64,000 nucleotides of DNA from Devosia sp. Its GTDB lineage: Bacteria; Pseudomonadota; Alphaproteobacteria; Rhizobiales; Devosiaceae. The notes beneath the pieces were generated by a model. That model had not been told where the DNA came from and made no database searches. It was given only the letters and a program-made list of their open reading frames with translations. Shown here piece by piece: positions 35,288-43,924 of the stretch; within the stretch, counting starts at the first letter, position 1; the number at the start of each line of letters is the position of its first letter. The stretch covers positions 1-64,000 of the forward strand of contig NZ_JACZKG010000052.1 in assembly GCF_014860165.1 (NCBI RefSeq), given 5' to 3'. Both the position numbers and the translations under genes were made by a program.

Positions 35288-35923
35288 ATGCGCGCGCTAT
35301 ACGTGACCCATCCACAGGTGAGCATGGACGCCAATGTTCCTGTGCCGCTCTGGGGCCTGTCGCCGCTGGGGCGGGAGCGGGCGCTGGCCTTTGCAGCGCG
35401 CGGCGTGGTTCCCCCGGGCGCCATGATCTTTTCGAGCCGGGAAACCAAGGCCATGGAGCTGGCCGACATCCTTGCCGCGCCGGTGGAGGCGCTGGTACTC
35501 AGCGACCATTTGATGGGCGAGAATGACCGCAGCGCCACCGGCTTCCTGCCGCCTGCCTTGTTCGAAGCGACGGCCGACCGTTTCTTTGCCGAACCGCAGA
35601 CCAGCGTCGAGGGCTGGGAACGCGCCATCGACGCGCAGCAGCGAATTGTCGATACGGTGGCCACGGCCCTGGCCAGCGTGCCCGAAGGTGTGCCGGCCGT
35701 CTTTTGCGGCCATGGCGCGGTGGGCACGCTGCTCAAATGCCATGTCGGCCGGCGTCCGATCGCCCGCAGTGAGGACCAGAGCCGCCATGCCGACCGGGGT
35801 GGCGGCAATTGCTTCAGCTTCGATCTTGCGGCCATGCAACTGGGTTGCGAGTGGACCGCGATGGAGAATTTCGCGCCGGGCTGGTTCGCGGCACCGGTTG
35901 CGAATGCAGGCGATATGGTCTAG
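35288..35923 (+). CDS. Histidine phosphatase-superfamily protein, divergent
   Basis: A 211-aa protein with the phosphoglycerate-mutase-like outline: N-terminal LYVTHPQV, GLSPLGRERALAF, IFSSRETKAMELA, a Glu in the MGEND stretch, and FCGHGAVGTLL near the C-terminus. The first catalytic motif, normally RHG, reads THP, so His remains but the phosphate-binding Arg is Thr. Activity may be weak or changed. It sits between the FMN reductase and pyrF. Confidence 0.8.
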   Translation: MRALYVTHPQVSMDANVPVPLWGLSPLGRERALAFAARGVVPPGAMIFSSRETKAMELADILAAPVEALVLSDHLMGENDRSATGFLPPALFEATADRFFAEPQTSVEGWERAIDAQQRIVDTVATALASVPEGVPAVFCGHGAVGTLLKCHVGRRPIARSEDQSRHADRGGGNCFSFDLAAMQLGCEWTAMENFAPGWFAAPVANAGDMV

Positions 35924-35956
35924 TCCCGAGGCATCATCGACATCGGAGGAAGACCC

Positions 35957-36655
35957 ATGGCTGGCCAGTTGATCGTGGGCCTCGACGTTTCGTCACGCGC
36001 GCGCGCCGAGGAGATCGTGGCGCTACTCGACGGGCAGGTGGATTTCTTCAAGATCGGCTACCAGTGCTTCTATGGCGCCGATGGCTTCGCCCTGGGCAAG
36101 GAACTGCTCAAGGCGGGCAAGAAGGTGTTCTTCGACCTCAAGCTGCTCGATATCGACAATACGGTCGAAAAGGGCGTTGCCGCCATCGCCGAAACCGGGG
36201 CCACCATGCTGACCGTGCATGCCTATCCGCAATGCATGCGCGCCGCGGTCCGCGGCGCGGCGGGTTCCGAGCTCTGCGTGCTGGGTGTTTCGGTGCTGAC
36301 CTCGATGGATGATGCCGACGTGGCCGAGGCCGGCTTTGCCCGCGATACAGCGGGCCTCGTCGCCCTGCGCGCGCAACAGGCCCGGGACGCCGGCATTGGT
36401 GGCGTGGTCGCGTCGCCGCATGAGGCGGAAATGGTGCGCACCATTATCGGACCGCGCATGGCCATCGTCACACCGGGCATCCGCCTGCCGGGCGCCTCGG
36501 TGGGCGACCAGAAGCGCGTCATGGGGCCGGGCGAAGCGCTGGCCGAGGGCGCAACGCATCTGGTGGTGGCCCGTCCGATCATCGAGGCTGCCGACCCCGC
36601 CGCCGCGGCGCGCGCCATCCTCGCCGACATGAACACGGGTACGCGGCTCGCATGA
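35957..36655 (+). CDS. pyrF: Orotidine-5'-phosphate decarboxylase
   Basis: A 232-aa TIM-barrel enzyme that makes UMP in pyrimidine synthesis. The active-site signature is in FFDLKLLDIDNTV, with GLDVS at the N-terminus, FFKIGYQ and VTPGIRLPGA near the phosphate site. The ribosome binding site is ggagga. Its TGA overlaps the next start (ATGA). Confidence 0.95.
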   Translation: MAGQLIVGLDVSSRARAEEIVALLDGQVDFFKIGYQCFYGADGFALGKELLKAGKKVFFDLKLLDIDNTVEKGVAAIAETGATMLTVHAYPQCMRAAVRGAAGSELCVLGVSVLTSMDDADVAEAGFARDTAGLVALRAQQARDAGIGGVVASPHEAEMVRTIIGPRMAIVTPGIRLPGASVGDQKRVMGPGEALAEGATHLVVARPIIEAADPAAAARAILADMNTGTRLA

Positions 36656-37419
36656 CCCGCTTTTCCGCCTGCATCGAAATGCTGTTCGTGCCTGAAAGTG
36701 CCGATCCGGCCGAGCGGATCCGGCTCGCCGCGCGTGCAGGCCTCGACGCGGTGGAATTCTGGCTATGGTCCAACAAGGATCTCGACGCCATCGAGCGGGC
36801 GCTGGACGAGACCGGCGTCACCCTGGCCGGCATCGTGGCCGAACCCTTTGCCGAGCTGACGCGCGAGACCGACCACGAGCGCTTCCTGCGCGGCCTCGAA
36901 CAGAGCCGCGACGTGGCCCGGCGCCTGGGCGCCCCGGTGCTGATCTGCCAGTCCGGCCCGCTGCTTGCGGGTATCGAGCGGGCCCGCCAGCATGACGGGT
37001 TGACCCTGGCCATGGCGCGCTCGGCCGATATCCTTGCTGGTTCCGGTGTGCGGCTGGGGCTCGAGCCGCTCAACGACCGGGTGGATCACCCGGGCTATTA
37101 TCTCACGAGCTCGGCAGAAGCCTTCGCCATCGTCGATGCGGTCAACCGGCCCGAGATCGGACTGACCTATGACCTCTACCATTCCATGGTGATGGGCGAA
37201 GACCCCCAGACCGTGGCCGGCGGCCATCTTGAGCGCATCTTCCATGTGCACCTGGCCGACCATCCCGGTCGCAACCAGCCGGGCAGCGGCGCGCTCGACC
37301 TGGCGTCCCAACTGCGCTGGCTGGATGGCCTTGGCTATGATGGCTTTGTTGGCCTCGAATATCGGCCGACCGGCAGCACGGCCGATGCGCTGGCGCAGAC
37401 CTGGGCGAGCCTGGCCTAG
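36652..37419 (+). CDS. Hydroxypyruvate isomerase-like TIM-barrel protein
   Basis: A 255-aa xylose-isomerase-like TIM barrel (FSACIEMLF at the start, AGLDAVEFWLWSNKD, LGLEPLND, LTYDLYHSMVMGED, HVHLADHPGRNQPGSG, GFVGLEYRP). This matches the Hyi family that interconverts hydroxypyruvate and tartronate semialdehyde, although other sugar isomerases share the motifs. Its ATG overlaps the pyrF stop. Confidence 0.82.
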   Translation: MTRFSACIEMLFVPESADPAERIRLAARAGLDAVEFWLWSNKDLDAIERALDETGVTLAGIVAEPFAELTRETDHERFLRGLEQSRDVARRLGAPVLICQSGPLLAGIERARQHDGLTLAMARSADILAGSGVRLGLEPLNDRVDHPGYYLTSSAEAFAIVDAVNRPEIGLTYDLYHSMVMGEDPQTVAGGHLERIFHVHLADHPGRNQPGSGALDLASQLRWLDGLGYDGFVGLEYRPTGSTADALAQTWASLA

Positions 37420-37422
37420 CGG

Positions 37423-38427
37423 TCAGCCCGCCAGCCCATGCACACGGGTCAGGTCCTCGAGGTCGAGCTGCGGCCTTGCGCCGATATGGCTGATCACCTC
37501 GGAGGCCGCCAGGCACCCGGTCTTGAGCGCCGATTCCAGCGTCTGGCCGCGGGCCATGCCGAGCAGGAAGCCCGAGGCGAAGAGGTCGCCGGCGCCGGTA
37601 GCGTCGACCACCTTGTCGACATTGAAGGCCGGCACCGAGGTCACTTCGCCATTATAGACCGCCATGGCGCCATCGGCGCCCATGGTGATGGCGGCCAGTT
37701 CGGCATCCTTGGCGATCTGGCGCACTGCCTCGCCCAGGTCGTCGGTCTGATAGAGCGATTTCAGCTCATGCACATTGGCAAAGACATAGTCGACGGTCTG
37801 GGAGCGAATCAGATCGAGGAATTCGGCGCGGTAGCGATCGACGCAGAACGGGTCTGACAGCGTAAAAGCCGCGGCGCGCTCGTTCTTGTGCGCGTAATGG
37901 GCGGCCAGCACGAAGGCCTTCTTGGCTTCGACCGGGTCCCAGAGGAAGCCTTCCATATAGGTGATGGCCGCCGAGCCGATCTCGTCGGGGCTGATATCGC
38001 GCTCGGTCAGTTCATGGCAGGCGCCCAGATAGGTGTTCATCGTGCGCTCGCCATCTTCGCTCAAAAAGATCATCGAGCGGGCGGTGAGGGCGCCGTTCTT
38101 GAGGCGGCTGGTATTGTAGTGCACGCCGATGGCGTCGAGATCGGCCTCGAATACATCGCCCAGCAGGTCATCGGCCACCTTGCCGACAAAGGCAGCGCGG
38201 CCGCCCAGCGAGGCCACACCGGCCGCCGTATTGGCGGCGCTGCCGCCCGATATCTGCTGCCGGCCCAGCGGCATCTTGCCATAGAGGTCTTCGGCCCGAT
38301 CGGTGTCGATCAGGTGCATGATGCCTTCCTGCATCCCCTCCCGCTCGATGAACCCGGCCTCGACCGGCGCGATGATGTCGACGATCGCATTGCCAATGGT
38401 GAGAACGTCGAAGCGGGTCTGGGTCAT
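37423..38427 (-). CDS. PfkB-family carbohydrate kinase, adenosine kinase-like
   Basis: A 334-aa ribokinase-fold protein. It opens TRFDVLTIGNAIVDIIA, has GGSAANTAAG and the catalytic DATGAGDLFASGF near the C-terminus. The overall pattern fits rhizobial adenosine kinases that recycle adenosine to AMP. The start MTQTRFD is chosen on family length; a GTG 15 bases upstream is possible and neither has a clear ribosome binding site. Confidence 0.88.
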   Translation of the reverse strand: MTQTRFDVLTIGNAIVDIIAPVEAGFIEREGMQEGIMHLIDTDRAEDLYGKMPLGRQQISGGSAANTAAGVASLGGRAAFVGKVADDLLGDVFEADLDAIGVHYNTSRLKNGALTARSMIFLSEDGERTMNTYLGACHELTERDISPDEIGSAAITYMEGFLWDPVEAKKAFVLAAHYAHKNERAAAFTLSDPFCVDRYRAEFLDLIRSQTVDYVFANVHELKSLYQTDDLGEAVRQIAKDAELAAITMGADGAMAVYNGEVTSVPAFNVDKVVDATGAGDLFASGFLLGMARGQTLESALKTGCLAASEVISHIGARPQLDLEDLTRVHGLAG

Positions 38428-38521
38428 GAGGAGGTCCGGCACAGGGAAAAGCCGTCAGCCGGTTTAGAGGATGAAAGAAAGCTCGGCAACCTCAAGCGCG
38501 CGTTGCACCCCTGTCCAACGC

Positions 38522-39085
38522 CTAGTGCCTGTCGATGATCTGGGTGATCAGCGCCTCGATGTCCTCGCCGGCCTCGATGGCGATCTGGCCATCGAGCAGC
38601 AGCACGGCCAGGCCATGTACCCGCGCCCAGGCAGCCAGCGCCGCCACGCGGCCGGCCCTGGTATCGCCGCCGCTGACCCGGCGGAGGGTGGCAAAGGCCG
38701 CGTCGGCGGCCATGCGCAGGCCGGGGCGATTGTCGCGGCGCAGCTGCGGCGAGAACATCAGGCGAAACAGCGCCGCATTGTGGAGCGCGAAGAGCACATA
38801 GGTCTTGCCCATGGCCGACAGCAGATCGGGGGGATTGGCGGCAGCAACCTCGTCCATGGCCCGCGTGAAGCGCTGGAAACCGGTCACGGCCAGGGCTTCG
38901 AGCAGTGCCGCCCGGCTGTCGAAATGCCGGTAGGGCGCGGCGGGGGACACCCCGACGGCCCGTGCGAGGTCGCGCAGGCCGAGCCCGGCTTCGCCGTCGC
39001 GCTCCAGGATCACCAGCGCCGCCTCCAGCAGCGCGTTGCGCAGATCGCCATGGTGATAGGGCGCATTCTGACCAGATGTTGACAT
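38522..39085 (-). CDS. TetR/AcrR-family regulator
   Basis: A 187-aa repressor. The N-terminal helix-turn-helix covers about residues 10-57 (LRNALLEAALVILERDG, GLRDLARAVGVSPAAPYRHFDSRAAL); the C-terminus is an all-helical ligand domain. It is divergent from a DUF2214 membrane gene. An inverted repeat in the 60-bp gap is the probable operator for both. Confidence 0.9.
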   Translation of the reverse strand: MSTSGQNAPYHHGDLRNALLEAALVILERDGEAGLGLRDLARAVGVSPAAPYRHFDSRAALLEALAVTGFQRFTRAMDEVAAANPPDLLSAMGKTYVLFALHNAALFRLMFSPQLRRDNRPGLRMAADAAFATLRRVSGGDTRAGRVAALAAWARVHGLAVLLLDGQIAIEAGEDIEALITQIIDRH

Positions 39086-39115
39086 TGCTTACTTCTGCGT
39101 GAATATATGTAAGCA
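39086..39115. promoter_or_regulatory. Probable TetR operator
   Basis: A TGCTTAC-N16-GTAAGCA inverted repeat in the gap between the TetR gene and the DUF2214 gene. Its AT-rich centre is suitable for overlapping divergent promoters. Confidence 0.55.
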
Positions 39116-39145
39116 GCGATAACATATGACGTAGAGGACCTGCAA

Positions 39146-39601
39146 ATGGATATCGACCTGCTCCTGGCCATTGGCCATCACCTGGTGGTATTCCTGTTGG
39201 TAGGGATTCTCGCCGCAGAATTCGCCGTGCTGCGTCCGGGGCTCTCGGGCTCGCGCATCGGGCAGCTGGCGCGCATCGACGCCGCCTATGGTGCCGTGGC
39301 GGCGCTGGTCATCCTGGTGGGCGTCTTCCGGGTGATTTTCGGCGCCAGCGGCTGGGAATATTACGTGGCAAACTACGTGTTCTGGGCCAAGATGGCCGCG
39401 TTCCTCGTCATGGGCCTCCTCACCATCCCGCCGACCCTGGCCATCCGGCGCTGGCTGAGGGCGAGCCAAAGCGATGTCGCCTATCGGGTGCCGGAAGCCG
39501 AAATCGCCTCGAGCCGGCGCTACATCCACCTGCAGGCAGGCGTGCTGGTGCTGATCCCCATCTTCGCCGCCGCCATGGCGCGGGGCTATGGTATCGCCTA
39601 G
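39146..39601 (+). CDS. DUF2214 integral membrane protein
   Basis: A 151-aa protein with four hydrophobic helices and a paired His near the N-terminus (LAIGHHLVVFLLVG). LARIDAAYGAVAALVILVGVFRV and NYVFWAKMAAFL are typical of DUF2214. The function is unknown. It is the likely target of the divergent TetR regulator and is convergent with nth; the two stop regions overlap by 4 bases. Confidence 0.85.
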   Translation: MDIDLLLAIGHHLVVFLLVGILAAEFAVLRPGLSGSRIGQLARIDAAYGAVAALVILVGVFRVIFGASGWEYYVANYVFWAKMAAFLVMGLLTIPPTLAIRRWLRASQSDVAYRVPEAEIASSRRYIHLQAGVLVLIPIFAAAMARGYGIA

Positions 39602-40272
39602 CTCCCCTTGGGCGCCGGTGTCTTGGGCTCGAAGCGGCACCATTCGCGGATGGCGCAGCGCCAGCATTCGGGCTTTCTGGCCTTGCAGACATAGCGGCCG
39701 TGCAGGATCAGCCAGTGATGGGCATGCAGCAGGTATTGCGGCGGTATCACCTTGAGCAGCTGCTGTTCCACCGCCAGCGGCGTAGCCGCCGGCGCCAGGC
39801 CGGTGCGATTGCTGACTCGGAACAGGTGGGTGTCGACGGCAATGGTGGGCTGCTTGAAGAAGATGTTGAGCACCACATTGGCGGTCTTGCGACCGACGCC
39901 GGGCAGGGCTTCCAGCGCCTCGCGGTCGTCAGGCACCTCGCCGCCATGCCGCTCGATCAGCAGCTGGCTGAGGGCAAAGACATTCTTGGCCTTGCCGCGA
40001 TAAAGGCCGATGGTCTTGACCAGCTCGGTGATCTGCTCGACGCCCAGCGCCACCATGGCCTGTGGCGAAGGCGCCAGCTCGAACAGGCGTTTGGTGGCCT
40101 TGTTCACCCCGGCATCGGTGGCCTGGGCGGACAGCACCACGGCGACGAGCAGGGTGAAGGCATTGACATAGTCGAGTTCGCCCTTGGGTTCGGGCTCGAT
40201 GTCATGAAAGCGCGCGAAGATCGCCTCGACATCGGCCTTGGACAGCGCCTTCACTTTTTTTGGCACGGCCAT
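39598..40272 (-). CDS. nth: Endonuclease III
   Basis: A 224-aa DNA glycosylase/AP lyase that removes oxidised pyrimidines. It has the helix-hairpin-helix LPGVGRKTANVV with the catalytic Lys, the catalytic Asp in AVDTHLFRVSNR, and the C-terminal iron-sulfur motif C-x6-C-x2-C-x5-C (CKARKPECWRCAIREWC). The start MAVPKK is chosen from the family N-terminus and gagaga just upstream. A much longer open frame upstream is antisense to the DUF2244 gene. Confidence 0.95.
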   Translation of the reverse strand: MAVPKKVKALSKADVEAIFARFHDIEPEPKGELDYVNAFTLLVAVVLSAQATDAGVNKATKRLFELAPSPQAMVALGVEQITELVKTIGLYRGKAKNVFALSQLLIERHGGEVPDDREALEALPGVGRKTANVVLNIFFKQPTIAVDTHLFRVSNRTGLAPAATPLAVEQQLLKVIPPQYLLHAHHWLILHGRYVCKARKPECWRCAIREWCRFEPKTPAPKGS

Positions 40273-40320
40273 TCTCTCGCCCCTGATTCTGCGCCTATAG
40301 TCAGTGTTCAAGAGTTCGCC

Positions 40321-40806
40321 ATGCCAATGCAAGCCACAACCACCACGCCGCTCTTTGCTGCCGCGCTGAAGCCGGATCGCTCGCCGCGCCTGATTGGCGG
40401 CTGGCTGGCGTTTGCCGTGGCCGGCATGGCGGCCACGCCGCTGGCCGTGCTGGTTCCCGGTGTGCTGCTTCCGGCGACAGTTGCCTTCGGCATTGGCGGG
40501 ATCGCGCTGGCGGTCCTGTCGGTGCGCCAGTCGCGGCGGCGCCGTATCGCCCAGCAGGTGACGCTGTGGGCCGACCAACTTGAGATCGCCACCATCGACC
40601 ACCAGGGCGCGCGCCTGCTGCGCCGGTTCGATCCCAAGACGGTGCGGCTGGTGCTTGATCGCGACGAAAACGAAAAGGCGGTTCGCATGCGCCTGCGCTC
40701 GGGCAAGGACGAATTCGAGCTCGGGGCCTTTCTCAAGCCCGAGGACCGATCGAGCCTGGCGAAGGCCTTTGGTACCGCCCTGCGCCGCGCCCGGCAGGCG
40801 GCCTGA
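40321..40806 (+). CDS. DUF2244 membrane protein
   Basis: A 161-aa protein with two adjacent hydrophobic helices (residues about 25-65) followed by a cytoplasmic PH-like beta domain (QVTLWADQLEIATID, VRLVLDRDENEKAVRMRLRSG). DUF2244 genes are commonly divergent from nth in Rhizobiales from memory. No biochemical role is known. Confidence 0.8.
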   Translation: MPMQATTTTPLFAAALKPDRSPRLIGGWLAFAVAGMAATPLAVLVPGVLLPATVAFGIGGIALAVLSVRQSRRRRIAQQVTLWADQLEIATIDHQGARLLRRFDPKTVRLVLDRDENEKAVRMRLRSGKDEFELGAFLKPEDRSSLAKAFGTALRRARQAA

Positions 40807-40877
40807 ACCGTCAAAAGCGGGTCGCTTCGCGCGCCCGACCCTCCTAGACAGACACCCAACAACCAATGGGTGCCACG

Positions 40878-41747
40878 ATGAACCAGATCACGCACATGAC
40901 CCCCGCGACGGACTATGACACGATCCGTGCCGCCATCCGCTACCTCAGCGAAAATGGCCCCGACGTGGCAGACCTCAGCCGCTTCGCGCGCACGCTCGGC
41001 CTTTCCGAACGGCAGCTGACGGACCTCTTTCGTCGCTGGTGCGGCCTCACGCCCAAGAGCTTCTCCCAAGCCGTGGCGCTCGACCATGCCAAGAGCCTGC
41101 TGCGATCAAAGGAAAGCGTGCTCGACACCACCTATGAGGTCGGCCTCAGCTCCACCTCGCGCCTGCATGACCTGTTCGTCACCTATGAGGCCATGCCGCC
41201 CGGCATTTTCCGGGCCGGCGGCGCCGGCATGGACATGGTGTGGGGGGCGGCGCCATCGCCCTTCGGCATGGCCGTGGCGACGGCGACCGATTACGGCATG
41301 TCGGGCCTCGGCTTTGCCGATGGCGAAACCTCGATCAGCGAGGCCTTCCAGGATCTCGCCAACCGCTGGCCCAATGCACGCTTTGTCAGGGACGACGCGC
41401 GCGTCGCGCCGCTGATTGCCCAGGCCTTCGATCCGGCGCGCTGGTCACCCGAGCATCCGGTGAGGGTCGTACTGATCGGTACCGATTTCGAGGTGAAGGT
41501 CTGGGAGACGCTGCTCAAGATTCCCTGCGGCAAGGCCACGACCTATCAGAGCGTTGCCAACCATATTGGCCGGCCCACCGCGGCGCGCGCCGTGGGCGCC
41601 GCCGTGGGCAAGAACCCGATTTCCTTCGTCGTCCCCTGCCACCGGGTGGTGGGCACGTCAGGCGCGCTTACCGGCTATCACTGGGGCGTGCCGCGCAAGC
41701 GCGCCATCCTGGGCTGGGAAGCCGGGGTGATCTCGGCGGCGCATTAG
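40878..41747 (+). CDS. AraC-type HTH / methylated-DNA-protein cysteine methyltransferase
   Basis: A 289-aa Ada-like fusion lacking the N-terminal Zn methylphosphotriester domain. Residues about 10-105 are an AraC-type HTH (LSERQLTDLFRRWCGLTPKSF, YEVGLSSTSRLHDLF). Residues about 125-285 are an Ogt domain with the acceptor motif PCHRV (Cys before His). It removes O6-alkylguanine damage and may sense it. The start MNQITH has a weak gggtg upstream; an ATG 12 bases earlier has none. Confidence 0.88.
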   Translation: MNQITHMTPATDYDTIRAAIRYLSENGPDVADLSRFARTLGLSERQLTDLFRRWCGLTPKSFSQAVALDHAKSLLRSKESVLDTTYEVGLSSTSRLHDLFVTYEAMPPGIFRAGGAGMDMVWGAAPSPFGMAVATATDYGMSGLGFADGETSISEAFQDLANRWPNARFVRDDARVAPLIAQAFDPARWSPEHPVRVVLIGTDFEVKVWETLLKIPCGKATTYQSVANHIGRPTAARAVGAAVGKNPISFVVPCHRVVGTSGALTGYHWGVPRKRAILGWEAGVISAAH

Positions 41748-41748
41748 T

Positions 41749-41758
41749 TTCACGTGAA
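41749..41758. promoter_or_regulatory. parS-like site 6
   Basis: AGTTTCACGTGAATCG begins one base after the TAG stop of the Ada-like gene. GAATC overlaps the right arm. Confidence 0.5.
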
Positions 41759-41795
41759 TCGCGGCTAGTCGCACACGCTCCTACACCCACCGGGC

Positions 41796-41880
41796 GTCAC
41801 CCTCGGGCTTGACCCGAGGGCTCTTCAGTTAGCTGAACGTCCTGTAAGTACAGTGCCCTCGGGTCAAACCCGAGGGTGAC
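41796..41880. repeat. Long inverted repeat D
   Basis: GTCACCCTCGGG-CTTGACCCGAGGG (left, 41796-41820) and CCCTCGGGTCAAACCCGAGGGTGAC (right arm, 41856-41880, each arm self-complementary) flank a 35-base spacer. It lies between the convergent Ada-like gene and gpmA and may form a cruciform or terminate both. Confidence 0.75.
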
Positions 41881-41920
41881 GTGAGTGTGGGGGGACGCAC
41901 GTGGTCTCCCAGGCCGCAGC

Positions 41921-42535
41921 CTAAAGCTCCAACCGCTCCACCAGCTTCCCATCCGGTCCGATCCGGTAAACCGTCGGCTGGCCGGTAGCGATTTCGCGCT
42001 TCAGGATCTGTTCGGGCGTCAGGTTCTCGATGGCCATCACCATGGCGCGCAGCGAATTGCCATGGGCGGCGACCAGCACGGTCTTGCCAGCCTTGAGCTG
42101 CGGCACGATTTCGGCCTCGTAATAGGGCAGGGTGCGCGCCGCGGTATCCTTGAGGCTTTCGCCGCCCGGGGGCGGCACGTCATAGCTGCGGCGCCAGATA
42201 AGCACTTGTTCCTCGCCCCATTTTGCGCGGGCATCATCCTTGTTGAGGCCGCTGAGGTCGCCATAGTCGCGCTCGTTGAGAGCAACGTTCCTGATGATGG
42301 TAACATTGTCGATGCCCATTTCCTCGAGCATCAGGTCGAGCGTGTGCTGGGCGCGGCGCAGGGCAGAGGTGTAGTAGAGATCGGGGACAATGCCCTTGGC
42401 CTTGAGGGCCTTGCCGGTGGCGCGGGCTTCCTCGATCCCCTGCTCGGTCAGGTTCGGGTTGCGCCAGCCCGTGAACAGGTTCTGGAGGTTCCACTCGCTC
42501 TGGCCGTGGCGCACGAGGATCAGGGTACCGGTCAT
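41921..42535 (-). CDS. gpmA: 2,3-bisphosphoglycerate-dependent phosphoglycerate mutase
   Basis: A 204-aa glycolytic enzyme, shorter than the E. coli form as is usual in alphaproteobacteria. The catalytic motif is [10 protein letters not shown], with [35 protein letters not shown] and [10 protein letters not shown]. It is downstream of dapB by 50 bp on the same strand. Confidence 0.95.
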   Translation of the reverse strand: MTGTLILVRHGQSEWNLQNLFTGWRNPNLTEQGIEEARATGKALKAKGIVPDLYYTSALRRAQHTLDLMLEEMGIDNVTIIRNVALNERDYGDLSGLNKDDARAKWGEEQVLIWRRSYDVPPPGGESLKDTAARTLPYYEAEIVPQLKAGKTVLVAAHGNSLRAMVMAIENLTPEQILKREIATGQPTVYRIGPDGKLVERLEL

Positions 42536-42585
42536 CAAAGCATCCTTGCTGGTTGGTCTGGTTGCGCCTTGCTGGCGGCGCTGGG

Positions 42586-43416
42586 TCAGTCGAGGCCGAG
42601 GACGTCGGCCATGGTGTAGAGGCCGGCCGGCTTGCCGGCGGCCCAGAGCGCGGCGCGCGCGGCGCCGCCGGCAAACATGGAGCGGTCCTCGGCCCGGTGA
42701 TTGAGCTCGATGCGCTCGGCGGGTCCGGCCAGGATCACCGAGTGGTCGCCGACCACGGTACCGCCACGCAGGGTGGCAAAGCCGATCGTGCCCGGCTCGC
42801 GCGGGCCGGTATGGCCGTCGCGCACCCGCACGGAATGATCCCTCAGGGCAATGTCGCGGCCCCTGGCAGCGGCCTCGCCGAGCAGCAGCGCCGTGCCCGA
42901 GGGGGCATCGACCTTGCGGCTGTGGTGCATTTCCAGGATTTCGATATCGTATTCGGGCAGCATGGCCGCAGCCTTGCGCACGAGGCTGGCCAGCACATTG
43001 ACGCCGAGCGAGAAATTGCCCGACTTGACGATGCGCGCGCCATTCTGCGCGGCCTGGGCAATGGCTGCGTCATCGGCCTCCGAGCAGCCAGTGGTGCCGA
43101 TGACATGGATGAGGCCCCGCTCGGCAGCCTTGCCGGCAAGGTCGACACTGGCCTGCGGGGCGGTAAAATCGATGATGGCATCGGCACCATCAAGCGCCGC
43201 GTCGATATCGTCGGTGATGATGATGCCCAAGGCGCCGATGCCGGCATAGAGACCCGCATCCTGACCAATGGCGGGGGTGCCGGGGCGGTCGACGGCACCG
43301 TGCAGCCGCGCCACCGCGCCATGCAGGTCGAGGCCTCCAAGCGCGGCCACGGCGCGGATATTGGCCGCACCCATGCGCCCGCCGGCACCCGCCACCACGA
43401 CCTTGATCTCCGCCAT
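42586..43416 (-). CDS. dapB: 4-hydroxy-tetrahydrodipicolinate reductase
   Basis: A 276-aa NAD(P)H enzyme of the lysine/diaminopimelate pathway. It has the dinucleotide loop VAGAGGRMG, the catalytic [16 protein letters not shown] and IGTTGCSE. The start MAEIKVV has ggagag 5 bases upstream. It is divergent from a VOC gene and probably co-transcribed with gpmA. Confidence 0.95.
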   Translation of the reverse strand: MAEIKVVVAGAGGRMGAANIRAVAALGGLDLHGAVARLHGAVDRPGTPAIGQDAGLYAGIGALGIIITDDIDAALDGADAIIDFTAPQASVDLAGKAAERGLIHVIGTTGCSEADDAAIAQAAQNGARIVKSGNFSLGVNVLASLVRKAAAMLPEYDIEILEMHHSRKVDAPSGTALLLGEAAARGRDIALRDHSVRVRDGHTGPREPGTIGFATLRGGTVVGDHSVILAGPAERIELNHRAEDRSMFAGGAARAALWAAGKPAGLYTMADVLGLD

Positions 43417-43535
43417 ACCGCTCTCCACCTCTTCGGCTTCGCCTATAGCAGCGCCATGGCAAAACGCCAACAGCGGTGCCCCATTGTGGTCACCATGCTA
43501 GAGTTGAGCTTGGAGCAGAACCCAAGGATGCTGAT

Positions 43536-43886
43536 TTGACCATCACCAACGCGCTGGCCGGAATCGCGGTGGAGGACATTGCCGAGGCTCTCGACTTCTA
43601 CGAGCGGCTGTTTGGTCGACCTGCCGATGCGCGGCCGATGAACGACCAGGCCGAATGGAAGCTGCCGGGTGGTGCCTGGGTGCAGGTGCATACCGATGCC
43701 GACCGGGCCGGGGCCTCGGTGCTGACGCTGGTGGTGGACGATCTCGGCGAGGAGCTGGGTCGGCTGGCCCTGCTGGGGCTCACGCCCGTGTCCAAGGCCA
43801 TGGGTGGCTTCTTCAAGACGGCGAAGTTCCGCGATAAGGACGGGAACCAGATCGTCCTCAGCCAGCCGCAACCCGGGACGTATTGA
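43536..43886 (+). CDS. VOC-family protein
   Basis: A 116-aa glyoxalase-like protein (ITNALAGIAVEDIAEALDFYE, WKLPGGAWVQVH, KFRDKDGNQIVLSQP). The start is set at TTG with aagga 7-8 bases upstream; the family core begins directly after. An in-frame ATG at 43476 would add 20 unrelated residues. The substrate is unknown. Confidence 0.75.
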   Translation: MTITNALAGIAVEDIAEALDFYERLFGRPADARPMNDQAEWKLPGGAWVQVHTDADRAGASVLTLVVDDLGEELGRLALLGLTPVSKAMGGFFKTAKFRDKDGNQIVLSQPQPGTY

Positions 43887-43893
43887 ACTTCTT

Positions 43894-43916
43894 ACCTCTC
43901 CCTTTGGGGGAAAGGT
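43894..43916. repeat. Repeat B, short copy between convergent genes
   Basis: ACCTCTCCCTTTGGGGGAAA then GGT: a self-complementary copy of the 6240-6366 element in the 38-bp gap between the VOC gene and coaA. Confidence 0.65.
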
Positions 43917-43924
43917 GAAGAGGC

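Noticed and set aside
40273-40866. Upstream extension of nth
   Set aside because: Antisense to the DUF2244 gene and absent from the endonuclease III family; the start at 40272 fits family length.
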